From Bradyrhizobium sp. 190 (lineage in GTDB: Bacteria > Pseudomonadota > Alphaproteobacteria > Rhizobiales > Xanthobacteraceae), in the NCBI RefSeq assembly GCF_023073415.1, contig NZ_JADPJL010000008.1, positions 62,001 to 126,000 on the forward strand: 64,000 nucleotides of DNA. The letters are read 5' to 3'. This document shows positions 51,970 through 60,084 of the stretch, piece after piece. The stretch's first letter is position 1; each line of letters begins with the position of its first letter. The position numbers were made by a program, and so were the translations under genes. Under the pieces are notes generated by a model that was not told where the DNA came from, ran no database searches, and saw nothing but the letters and a program-made list of their open reading frames with translations.

Positions 51970-52491
51970 TTACTCGACCGGTATGTGAGCGTCGCTGCCG
52001 TCACGCGGCGGCGGGCCGATGGTCAGGCGTTCGACGACGAATAGAAGCATCATGGCGCCGCTGACCACGATCGGAAGGTAGGTGATGCCGACCGACAACC
52101 ATGGGAATTCGTCAACCGAATTATCCCAGGTGGTGTGAACGAGCCGCAGCCCCCACACCACCATGAAGATCGCAATCACGCCCATCAAGACTTCGCTGAG
52201 GAACAACGAAGCGCGGCGCAGCAGCGGCGGCAGCAAGTCGGTGCCAACGGTCATGTTCATGTGGATGCGCTGGCGATAGCAGTTGGCTGAGCCGATGAAG
52301 GTGATGCCGACGGTCAGCAGCACGGCCATCGGCTCGGGCCATGACGAGGCGCTGTTGAGGACGTAGCGGGTATAGACGGCCCACGGAATGACCGCCGAGA
52401 CCAGCACGAGCGCCACGCACGCGATCGCAGCGCCGGTCCAGTAAACCGCATCGCTCACACGCCGGAAAACTCCTGCCGCAGAATTGGACAT
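51970..52491 (-). CDS. dctQ: TRAP transporter small permease (DctQ)
   Basis: The 173-residue protein has four spans (AIACVALVLVSAVIPWAVYT; FIGSANCYRQRIHMNMTVGT is the loop typical of DctQ). The ATG at 52491 follows GAGGTCAAA; an in-frame ATG at 52560 is possible. Five bases separate it from the large permease start. Confidence 0.92.
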   Translation of the reverse strand: MSNSAAGVFRRVSDAVYWTGAAIACVALVLVSAVIPWAVYTRYVLNSASSWPEPMAVLLTVGITFIGSANCYRQRIHMNMTVGTDLLPPLLRRASLFLSEVLMGVIAIFMVVWGLRLVHTTWDNSVDEFPWLSVGITYLPIVVSGAMMLLFVVERLTIGPPPRDGSDAHIPVE

Positions 52492-52592
52492 TTTGACCTC
52501 GGAATAACGGCGCTTCAAATCGCTTCGGCGGCTCGGAGAGGCGGTGGCCGGAACGGACATTATCCGGCCACGCCTCTATCGCGGATAGCGTC

Positions 52593-53594
52593 CTACTGGA
52601 CCGCCTCGATACGCTTGACCATGGCCGCATACTTCGCGCCGTACTTGTCCCAGACCGGTTTGACGGCTTCCTGGAACGGCTTCTTGTCGATGTCGGTGAT
52701 GATTTCGGTTCCGGACGCCTTCATTTTTTCGATGGCTGCGTTCTCAGCTTCATACCAGAGCACGCGCTGCTCGGCCTGCGCTTCCTTGGAAAGCTTCTTG
52801 ATCAGCGCCTGATCGTCCGGCGACAGCTTCTGCCAGGAGATGCGCGAGAACACCAAAAGCTCCGGAATGATCAGGTGCTCGGTCATCGTGAAATACTTGG
52901 CCACCTGATTATGGTTCTGCGCTACGAACGACGGTGGATTGTTCTCGGCGCCATCGACCACGCCCGTTTGCATCGAGCTGAACACTTGGTCGAAGCCGAG
53001 CGCGACGCCATTGCCGCCCAGCGCGTTCATGGTGTCGACGAACAGCGGATTGCCCATCATGCGGACCTTGAGGCCCTTGAGGTCGGCAATGGTCCGGATC
53101 GGCCGCTTGTTGTTGTAGACGTTGCGCGAGCCGGCGTTCATCCAGCACAGCGCGATCAGGTTGGTCTTTTCGTTCGCGGAAATCTTCGCCAGCAGTTCGT
53201 CGCCGATTTCGCCGTCGATGACTTTCTCCATATGCTTGGAGTTACGGAAGACGAACGGCATGTTGAAGACGTTGACGTCGTCCACGACGGGGCCGACGGC
53301 GCCGACCGAAATACGGGCGAACTGCAGCGCGCCGAGCTGGGCCTGCTCGATCATTTCCTTTTCGCCGCCGAGCTGCATCGAGGGGAACATCTGGATCGTC
53401 AGCCGGCCGTTGGTGGCGGCTTCCAGCTTCTTGCCCATCCGGACGACGGCTTCGACCGTCGGATAGCCGAGCGGATGAACGTCGGAAGCCTTCAGCACCA
53501 TTTTCGTTTGAGCGAATGCGGATGACAGCGGCGTCGTGGCCGCCATCGTGGCCCCGAGCCCTGCGCTCAACCTGATGAAGTCGCGGCGTTTCAT
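52593..53594 (-). CDS. dctP: TRAP transporter binding protein (DctP)
   Basis: The 333-residue protein has a Tat-type signal (MKRRDFIRLSAGLGATMAAT) and the DctP fold: LKASDVHPLGYPTVEAVVRM, FPSMQLGGEKEMIEQAQLGA, LIALCWMNAGSRNVYNNKRP, KGLKVRMMGNPLFVDTMNAL and FDQVFSSMQTGVVDGAENNP with the ligand-carboxylate region RMMGN. AGGAGG precedes the start. It is the first of the three TRAP genes. Confidence 0.94.
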   Translation of the reverse strand: MKRRDFIRLSAGLGATMAATTPLSSAFAQTKMVLKASDVHPLGYPTVEAVVRMGKKLEAATNGRLTIQMFPSMQLGGEKEMIEQAQLGALQFARISVGAVGPVVDDVNVFNMPFVFRNSKHMEKVIDGEIGDELLAKISANEKTNLIALCWMNAGSRNVYNNKRPIRTIADLKGLKVRMMGNPLFVDTMNALGGNGVALGFDQVFSSMQTGVVDGAENNPPSFVAQNHNQVAKYFTMTEHLIIPELLVFSRISWQKLSPDDQALIKKLSKEAQAEQRVLWYEAENAAIEKMKASGTEIITDIDKKPFQEAVKPVWDKYGAKYAAMVKRIEAVQ

Positions 53595-53640
53595 GGTGTT
53601 CCTCCTGATGTTGTTTATCGTTTTATGGACTTTTCGAACT

Positions 53641-54384
53641 CTAAGGTCGCTCGTCGAAGTACTCCGGATTGATATGCTGGGTCGCCGAGATGTTCTCGAG
53701 AAGGTTTTCGAGGTGGATTTCCATCGCCCGCCTTGCGCCTTCCGCGTCATGCGCCTCGATCGCAGTCAGCACGGCCTCGTGTTCGACGATCACCTTTGCG
53801 ATCCGCCCGCGCTGGGGCAGGGTTAGCCGGCGATAGCGATCGACGTGGACCTTCACCTGCTGGATATATTTCCAGATTCCGGGATAGCCGGCGACATCGG
53901 CGACTGTAGCATGAAACATTTCATCGGCCTGATGGAACGTATCGCTGTCTCCGGCAGCGCTGGCCTCGCGCTGGCGCTCCAGGATCGACTGCAGCGCCAG
54001 TATCTGGCTCGATGTCGCGCGTTCCGCGGCGAGCCGCGCGGTGGTTTCCTCTAGCGCCTTGCGGATGATGATCGCTTCCGGCAGCGCTGCAACCGGAATG
54101 CGTGAGACGAAGATGCCGGATTGGGGATATATCTCCAGCAGGCCTTCATCCGATAATTTCAGGATCGCCTCGCGAACGGGGGTGCGGCTCACCCCGTAGG
54201 AGAGCGCGATCTGCGCTTCCGAGATGGCTTCGCCCGGTCGGCGCTGCAGCGACACCAATTCGGCGCGAAGGTCGGAATAGATCCTGGACGCTGCCGTTGC
54301 CGCGCGCGGTCTGCCGCTGCGGCGAGTGCCGGCGGCCATTCGGCGAATCGTTGGATCCGTCTTTTTAGATGCGCGAGCGGGCAT
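53641..54384 (-). CDS. GntR-family regulator, FadR/FCD type
   Basis: The 247-residue regulator has an N-terminal winged helix (LRAELVSLQRRPGEAISEAQ, SYGVSRTPVREAILKLSDEG) and a C-terminal FCD domain with metal-binding residues (DEMFHATVADVAGYP, VEHEAVLTAIEAHD). It lies 47 bp before the TRAP binding-protein gene, so it is likely the local repressor, responding to the transported compound. An AT-rich imperfect palindrome lies just upstream of its start. Confidence 0.92.
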   Translation of the reverse strand: MPARASKKTDPTIRRMAAGTRRSGRPRAATAASRIYSDLRAELVSLQRRPGEAISEAQIALSYGVSRTPVREAILKLSDEGLLEIYPQSGIFVSRIPVAALPEAIIIRKALEETTARLAAERATSSQILALQSILERQREASAAGDSDTFHQADEMFHATVADVAGYPGIWKYIQQVKVHVDRYRRLTLPQRGRIAKVIVEHEAVLTAIEAHDAEGARRAMEIHLENLLENISATQHINPEYFDERP

Positions 54385-54401
54385 GGCTGCTTTCTCGATT
54401 G

Positions 54402-54415
54402 ATATATTAGTATAT
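54402..54415. promoter_or_regulatory. Possible GntR operator
   Basis: The sequence ATATATTAGTATAT, with TATA half sites on both sides of TTAG, stands 17 bases before the GntR gene start in otherwise GC-rich DNA. FCD-type regulators often bind such short AT-containing palindromes at their own promoter. The assignment is tentative. Confidence 0.3.
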
Positions 54416-54512
54416 GAATTGGCTCTGGCAACCAGAAATCGTGCTGCGACCGGTTTGGTGCAGTGCCGCGACTGTCAAAGCCCACCCTCGAGTTGGACCG
54501 AAGCGTTGGCGC

Positions 54513-55220
54513 CTAGTCCCGGTCGCCGATGAAGCCCGCGCGTTTTCGCTGTTCGCGTTGTTCGGCACCGGTCAACAGGTCGATCAGGGCCTGGGCTTGT
54601 CGCGGGTGGGCGGCGGCGGTCGTGATGCCCGCCGTGTACATGGTCGCAAGCTCGCAGCCCGGCGGTAGCGAACCGGACAAGGTTACGCCTTTGGTGCTGA
54701 TGATCTCGGTCGATTGCGTGCACCCGATCGGACGCCGTGCGTCGGACGCGGCCAGTTCGCGCATCGCTGTCGCACCGTTCGGGAAGATATTGAGCCGGCT
54801 GGCAATCTCGTCGGCGATGCCGAGCCGATCAAGGACATTTGCAACATGAATTCCGGCGGTCGAGGCTTTGGTGTCCGGCACGAAGATCGCATCGGAGGCC
54901 AGCAAGACCTCGCGCAGGCCCGCAGCATCGCTGACTGTGACCTCGGGATCGCCGGTGCGGACGGCGAGGGCGGTTTCGACCAAGCCGACGTCGGAAATCG
55001 TCGCGGCAACGACCAGCCTCTCCTCCGCCAGTTTGGCGAGGAGCGCCGCGGTCAGGATAACGATGTCGGCTGGCGTGCCGCGGCGCAATTTGTCGGCCAT
55101 GACACCAACCGCACCGAATTCGCCTGCGATATCGATTCCTGTGTGGGCCTTGAAGGCCGGCGTCAGGCTTCCGACCAGACCCTGCGCCGCACCGCCGCTC
55201 AGGATGTTCAGGCTGCTCAT
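54513..55220 (-). CDS. ModA-like substrate-binding protein without signal peptide
   Basis: The 235-residue protein has the molybdate-binding-protein fold: SLNILSGGAAQGLVGSLTPA, GVMADKLRRGTPADIVILTA, VPDTKASTAGIHVANVLDRL and GCTQSTEIISTKGVTLSGSL. Unlike ModA it has no signal peptide: the fold starts at the second residue. Its start overlaps the stop of the molybdenum hydroxylase large subunit (ATGA). It may be a cytoplasmic solute- or oxyanion-binding or maturation helper for that enzyme; this is inferred. Confidence 0.83.
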   Translation of the reverse strand: MSSLNILSGGAAQGLVGSLTPAFKAHTGIDIAGEFGAVGVMADKLRRGTPADIVILTAALLAKLAEERLVVAATISDVGLVETALAVRTGDPEVTVSDAAGLREVLLASDAIFVPDTKASTAGIHVANVLDRLGIADEIASRLNIFPNGATAMRELAASDARRPIGCTQSTEIISTKGVTLSGSLPPGCELATMYTAGITTAAAHPRQAQALIDLLTGAEQREQRKRAGFIGDRD

Positions 55221-57358
55221 GAGGTCAATTCCATCGCGGCGATGATCCTGTCACGCGTGATCGGAAGATCGCGCATCCGCACGCCGAGCGCGTCGAACAC
55301 GGCGTTGGCGATGGCGGCCGTAACAGGGCCGTGGGCCGCCTCGCCGGCGCCGACCGGATCCATATCAGGCCGCTGGATGACCTCTACCTCGACATCGGGC
55401 ACTTCGCTGAAACGCAAGATCGGATATTCCGTCCAGCTCGTGCTGGTGATGCGTTGCCGGTCGAAGCGGACCCGTTCCTTCAGCACCCAGCTCGTGGCCT
55501 GGATGGCGCCGCCCTCGATCTGGTTGATGACGCCGTCGGGATTGATCGCTTCGCCGACATCGACCGCGAGCGTCAGCTTCCTGACGCGGATATCCTCGGC
55601 ACCCTCGATCACGGCGATCGCGGCGCAATAGGCGCCGGTGTTCTTGTAGCGGGCAAAGGCCACGCCGTGACCGATGCTCGGCTGCTTCTCGGGCTTCCAT
55701 TTGGCGCGAGCAGCAACTGCGCGGATAACGTCTTTTGCCCGCTCATCCCGCAAGTGGCGCAGCCGGAACGCAACCGGGTCCTCGCCGCGTTCGGCGGCGA
55801 TTTCATCGAGGATGGATTCGATCGCAAACACATTGCCCTGCGCGCCCAGCGTTCGCAGCGCTGAAGTGCGGATCGGCATCGTTGTCAGGCGATGGCTTTC
55901 GATGTGCCAAGATGGGAAATCATAAAGCGGGACCGAGTTGCGATCACTGCCGCCGCCGTTTGCCTGTGGCGGATTGGTTGAGACCATGCGCGGAAACGGT
56001 TCTGCCAGCTCGAATCCCGCCAGCAGGGCGGGCAGTGCCGCGCGGCCCGGCCGTGCTACGTGGCCGTTGCCCCAGATACCGTGTCGCCAGTCCACGATTT
56101 CGCCTTGCGCATCGAGGTCAGCCTCGATCTCGATCGCCATCGCCGCCCCAAAGGGCGCATCGGACATCTCGCTTTGGCGTGACCACTGGACGCGCACCGG
56201 TCGGCCGCCTGCGGTTTTGGCTAGCAGCACGGCATCAAGCGCGACGTCGTCGGCGGCGTTATGCCCGTAGCAGCCGGCGCCTTCCATGTGCTCGACCGTG
56301 ATGTTCTCGACCGGCAGCTTGAGAACCAGCGCCAGATCGGCGCGGAGGAGATAGACGCCCTGGCTGTGGGTCCAGACATGGACACGGTCGCCGTTCCACT
56401 GCGCCATCCCGCAGGACGGTGCGATCGACGCGTGCGCAATGTAGGGGCGGGTATATTGCCGCCTGATGGTCCGCACCGCCGCGCCGGGCGATGCAGCCGT
56501 TTTCTTGTCGATGGTCGTCGATTCCGATGGCTGAGCTTTCAGGAATGAAGCAAGATCGTTTTCGTCGGGCAGGGGCTCGCCGTCGGACCAGGACGCGCCT
56601 TTGCGCAAGGCGTTGAGAGCCGCCTCCGCGCCATGCTCGGTCTCGCTGACGACACCGGCAAAACTGCCGTCGCGCACGATGGCGACGAGGCCAGCCACCG
56701 CGCGGGCGCCATCCTCTCTCAATTCCGAAAGCTTCGCGCGCGCGTCCTCCGGCCGTAGCACGCGGCCATGCAGCATTCCCGGCAGTGCCTGGTCGTGGAT
56801 GAATCGCGGCCGGCCCAAAACCTTGTCCGGAATGTCGATTCGCTGAATTGAACTGCCAGCCAACGCCCGGCGCGATGCGATCTTTGGCGTTACGCCCGGC
56901 GTGGCGTCGCGATCGAGCGAGACTTCCTCGGCAAGTTCCCAATAGCTGGTCCTGACGTTGCCCGGTCCCGAAATGGTGCCGTCCTCGATGTCGAGCGCAT
57001 CGATATCAACCCCCAGCCGTTCGGCCGCCTGCTGAAGAAAGATCCGGCGGATCTCGGCGCACGCATGGCGCAGCGCGCAGCCCGACTGCTGGATGGAGAG
57101 GCTGCCCGATGTGACGCCTTCGTTGGGGCTTGTGGCGGTCGACGCACGGACCATCTGCACGCGCGAGAGATCGATATCGAGCTCATCCGCGGCGATCTGC
57201 GCCAGCGCCGTCACGATGCCTTGCCCGATCTCCACCTTGCCGGGCGAGATCGCTACCTGCCCGGTGCTTGAGAATTTCAGCCACGCCGACAGCTTCGGAT
57301 TCGCTGCAAGGCTTACCGGCAGTGCGGGCGGGGAGGGAGCGGGCGCGGGCTGATTCAT
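55217..57358 (-). CDS. Molybdenum hydroxylase large subunit, IorB-like
   Basis: The 713-residue protein resembles the isoquinoline 1-oxidoreductase large subunit. Features: FSSTGQVAISPGKVEIGQGI, TSPNEGVTSGSLSIQQSGCA, VEHMEGAGCYGHNAADDVAL, NVFAIESILDEIAAERGEDP and the catalytic Glu motif GAGEAAHGPVTAAIANAVFD. No Tat signal is visible, so it is likely cytoplasmic. It works with the [2Fe-2S] protein encoded just upstream (ATGA overlap) and has no FAD subunit, as usual for IorAB-type enzymes. Substrate unknown; the type oxidises N-heteroaromatics and aldehydes. Confidence 0.92.
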   Translation of the reverse strand: MNQPAPAPSPPALPVSLAANPKLSAWLKFSSTGQVAISPGKVEIGQGIVTALAQIAADELDIDLSRVQMVRASTATSPNEGVTSGSLSIQQSGCALRHACAEIRRIFLQQAAERLGVDIDALDIEDGTISGPGNVRTSYWELAEEVSLDRDATPGVTPKIASRRALAGSSIQRIDIPDKVLGRPRFIHDQALPGMLHGRVLRPEDARAKLSELREDGARAVAGLVAIVRDGSFAGVVSETEHGAEAALNALRKGASWSDGEPLPDENDLASFLKAQPSESTTIDKKTAASPGAAVRTIRRQYTRPYIAHASIAPSCGMAQWNGDRVHVWTHSQGVYLLRADLALVLKLPVENITVEHMEGAGCYGHNAADDVALDAVLLAKTAGGRPVRVQWSRQSEMSDAPFGAAMAIEIEADLDAQGEIVDWRHGIWGNGHVARPGRAALPALLAGFELAEPFPRMVSTNPPQANGGGSDRNSVPLYDFPSWHIESHRLTTMPIRTSALRTLGAQGNVFAIESILDEIAAERGEDPVAFRLRHLRDERAKDVIRAVAARAKWKPEKQPSIGHGVAFARYKNTGAYCAAIAVIEGAEDIRVRKLTLAVDVGEAINPDGVINQIEGGAIQATSWVLKERVRFDRQRITSTSWTEYPILRFSEVPDVEVEVIQRPDMDPVGAGEAAHGPVTAAIANAVFDALGVRMRDLPITRDRIIAAMELTS

Positions 57359-57846
57359 CCTGCCGCCATTTCTTCCGCCGCCCGCAGTACCGCCCGCACC
57401 ATACGATTATGCGATCCGCAGCGGCAGAGATTGCGATCGAGCGCTTCCTTCACCTCCCGGCTCGTCGGCGACGGATTTCGCTTCAACAGCGCCGCTGCGC
57501 TCATCAGGATGCCGGAGACGCAATAACCGCATTGCAGCGCCTGTTCGGCGATGAAGGCGCGCTGCAGCGGATGCGGTCGCTCGCTCGTTCCCAGCCCTTC
57601 GATCGTCGTGATATCTTTGTCGGCCACCGACCAGAGCGGTGTATCGCAGGCGGATACCGCGCGATCGCCAATGATGACGTTGCAGGCGCCGCATTCGCCG
57701 GCGCCGCAGCCGAAATGTGGTCCGGTCACGCGGAGTTGCCCGCGCAGAATGTCCAGCAATGACCGGTCGGGATCGGCATCGACTTCCATCTCGGCGCCGT
57801 TGAGGCGAAATCGAACGCTCGGCATCGAGGGCGAACCTTTGCTCAC
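57355..57846 (-). CDS. Molybdenum hydroxylase [2Fe-2S] subunit, IorA-like
   Basis: The 163-residue protein has the two cluster sites: CGAGECGACNVIIGDRAVSAC and CGYCVSGIL with LCRCGSHNRM. The GTG at 57846 lies 6 bp after the Bug-type gene stop. The C-terminal site has CGSHN in place of the more common CTGY. Confidence 0.93.
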   Translation of the reverse strand: MSKGSPSMPSVRFRLNGAEMEVDADPDRSLLDILRGQLRVTGPHFGCGAGECGACNVIIGDRAVSACDTPLWSVADKDITTIEGLGTSERPHPLQRAFIAEQALQCGYCVSGILMSAAALLKRNPSPTSREVKEALDRNLCRCGSHNRMVRAVLRAAEEMAAG

Positions 57847-57852
57847 GGCTTC

Positions 57853-58830
57853 TTATTGCGGCGGCTTGTCGAATTTCTTGACCACCTCCGCCCACTTCAC
57901 AATATCGCCGCGCAGGAATTTGTCGAACTCCTCCGGCGTCATCGACATGGGAACAGCGCCCTGCTGGGTCCAGAGCTTGACGATATCGGGCCGTTTCACA
58001 ATTGCTTTCACGGCCGCATTGAGTTTGTCGATGATCGGCTTTGGCGTGCCCGCGGGCGCCATCAGGCCGAGCCAGATGGTGGCCTCATAGCCGGGAATGC
58101 CGGCCTCGATCACCGTGGGCGCGTTGGGCAGCACGGTCGAGCGCGTCTTGCCTGTCGTCGCCAGCGCGCGTACCTGATTTTCGGCGACGTTGGGGGCCAT
58201 CGCTGGAACCGCGTCGATCATCATCTGCACCTGGCCGCCGATCACGCCGCTGCGCGCTTCGCCGCTGTTGCGGTAGGGCACGTGCAAGACGTCGATGCCG
58301 GCCATGGCTTTGAACAGCTCGCCCGCCATGTGGTACGGCGTGCCCTGGCCCGATGACGCGTAGTTCAGTTTCGCAGGTTGCGATTTGGCAAGCGCGATGA
58401 ATTCCGGCAGCGTCTTCGCCTGCACGGAGGGATGAACCACGATCACGAGATCGGAGTAGTTCACCGGCGCGATCGGTGCGAGATCGCGCATCAGTTCATA
58501 TTTGCGCTGCGGAACCAGCGATTCATTCGCGGTCTGGGTATTCGACATCATCAACAGCGTATAGCCATCGGGTGGTGACTTGACGGCCTCCTGCGTACCG
58601 ATCACGCCGCCGGCTCCGGTGCGGTTCTCGACGACGAAGGGCTGGCCAAAACTTTCCTGCAGAATGTTCCCGATCTGGCGGGCGGTGACGTCGGCAGGGC
58701 CACCGGCGCCGAAGGGAACAATCACCTTCACCGGCCGGGAGGGATAGTCCTGCGCCAGGCCGGGCGTAGCCAGAAGAGGCGGCGCCGCAACAATTGCTGC
58801 CAGCGCGAGCGCCGTTCTCAAGCGCATCAT
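57853..58830 (-). CDS. Bug/TctC-family periplasmic binding protein
   Basis: The 325-residue protein has a signal peptide (ALALAAIVAAPPLLATPGLA, cleaved near AQD) and Bug patterns YPSRPVKVIVPFGAGGPADV, NRTGAGGVIGTQEAVKSPPD, SSGQGTPYHMAGELFKAMAG and HVPYRNSGEARSGVIGGQVQ. GGGGAGG precedes the start. It is first in the operon with the IorAB-like hydroxylase, so it probably binds that enzyme's substrate in the periplasm. Confidence 0.93.
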   Translation of the reverse strand: MMRLRTALALAAIVAAPPLLATPGLAQDYPSRPVKVIVPFGAGGPADVTARQIGNILQESFGQPFVVENRTGAGGVIGTQEAVKSPPDGYTLLMMSNTQTANESLVPQRKYELMRDLAPIAPVNYSDLVIVVHPSVQAKTLPEFIALAKSQPAKLNYASSGQGTPYHMAGELFKAMAGIDVLHVPYRNSGEARSGVIGGQVQMMIDAVPAMAPNVAENQVRALATTGKTRSTVLPNAPTVIEAGIPGYEATIWLGLMAPAGTPKPIIDKLNAAVKAIVKRPDIVKLWTQQGAVPMSMTPEEFDKFLRGDIVKWAEVVKKFDKPPQ

Positions 58831-58977
58831 ATCGACCTCCCCAACTCTGTCTTCTTTTGCAACGGCCCGTTTACCGGCCTCGTGCCAAGTCTAGCTATAA
58901 GTGCACCGACCGCTAGTCCCCAGAATCAGATATTCGTCGGCGCTCGGCCTATACAATTTCAGGGTGAAGGACGCGAT

Positions 58978-60066
58978 ATGAGGATTTCCGCCAGTCTGGC
59001 CGTTGCTGCAATCATGCTTTCGGGCGGCACCGTCGCCAGCGCCCAGACTCTCCCTGACTATATGGCGCCCATTGCCGGAAAGGCCGCCACGACAGCTTCC
59101 GACACCGCAACGAAGGATATGCTGGCGCTCAACACCGGCATGTTCGAGCTTTATGGCGATGCAGCGAAGATTTTCCAGAAAAACATCCTGGGCAAGCATC
59201 CGGTGATCCTCGCTCTCTTCTCCGGCGCCGGCGGGCGGATGATCCTATACCGGCCGGGAGCTGCGCCGATCGACGCGCCGCAGGTACCGGTCGTGTATCA
59301 GTTGCTGAAATCGGTCGGCCACAGCACGATGGCGCTGGTACAGGTCGTCGGCCCCTATGTCGATAACCCCGATAACAAGTCCTGGCGCGGCTCGATGCTG
59401 GCCTATCGCAGCCGCATGCAATCGGCGCTCGACGGCCTCGATGCAACGCCGATGGAGCCGGGCTGGCGCGACAACAACCGCACCATCCTGCAGAACAACA
59501 TCGCTTTCATGGATGAATGCGTTGCCAAGGGCGTCATTCCGTTCGCCGCGCTCGAAGCGTTCGGCAAGAAACAGGCGCCATACCTGGCGAAGAATGTCGC
59601 CTGGGCAGCGCAAACGCAGGTCGCGCACTGGATGACGGTGCTGGCCGAGTGGAAGACGCAGCTCGGCGCTGATTGGGACAAGACCTATGCTGCCAGCAAC
59701 ACGATCTATGTCGCGCGCCAGAACAACGTGCTGTTCAGCGTACTGGCGCAATTCTTCGGTCCCGACGCCATCAATACCCGCCTGTTGCTGATCGAGACGA
59801 TTTCCTTCACGACGACGCCGGCCGACATGCTGGAATCGCTGACCCGCATCATAGCCGACCGCTCGGTCGGGGCGCTGTTCTTCGGCAATTACCATCTGAT
59901 GGATTACGAGCTGATGGGCGGCGATGCGCGCGCCGCGATCATCGCCGAGACCGGCAAGCGCGGCATGACGCCGTTCCTGCCGCCCGTCGTTCCCTTTGGC
60001 TCGAAGCAATGGCCGACATTGGTCACGCCGGGGCCGGGGCCTGCGACCATCGCTGATTTGAAGTGA
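58978..60066 (+). CDS. Secreted hypothetical protein of the Tat-hydroxylase operon
   Basis: I do not recognise this 362-residue protein. It has a clear signal peptide (ISASLAVAAIMLSGGTVASA, cleaved near AQT) and a mostly helical mature part with many aromatic and Trp residues (AWAAQTQVAHWMTVLAEWKT), plus the strongly patterned NVLFSVLAQFFGPDAINTRL and GALFFGNYHLMDYELMGGDA. GAAGGA lies before the ATG. It starts a plus-strand operon with the Tat-exported hydroxylase (18 bp gap), its iron-sulfur subunit and a cytochrome c, so it may be a periplasmic partner. Confidence 0.75.
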   Translation: MRISASLAVAAIMLSGGTVASAQTLPDYMAPIAGKAATTASDTATKDMLALNTGMFELYGDAAKIFQKNILGKHPVILALFSGAGGRMILYRPGAAPIDAPQVPVVYQLLKSVGHSTMALVQVVGPYVDNPDNKSWRGSMLAYRSRMQSALDGLDATPMEPGWRDNNRTILQNNIAFMDECVAKGVIPFAALEAFGKKQAPYLAKNVAWAAQTQVAHWMTVLAEWKTQLGADWDKTYAASNTIYVARQNNVLFSVLAQFFGPDAINTRLLLIETISFTTTPADMLESLTRIIADRSVGALFFGNYHLMDYELMGGDARAAIIAETGKRGMTPFLPPVVPFGSKQWPTLVTPGPGPATIADLK

Positions 60067-60084
60067 TTGCAGTGAGGTAACGGC

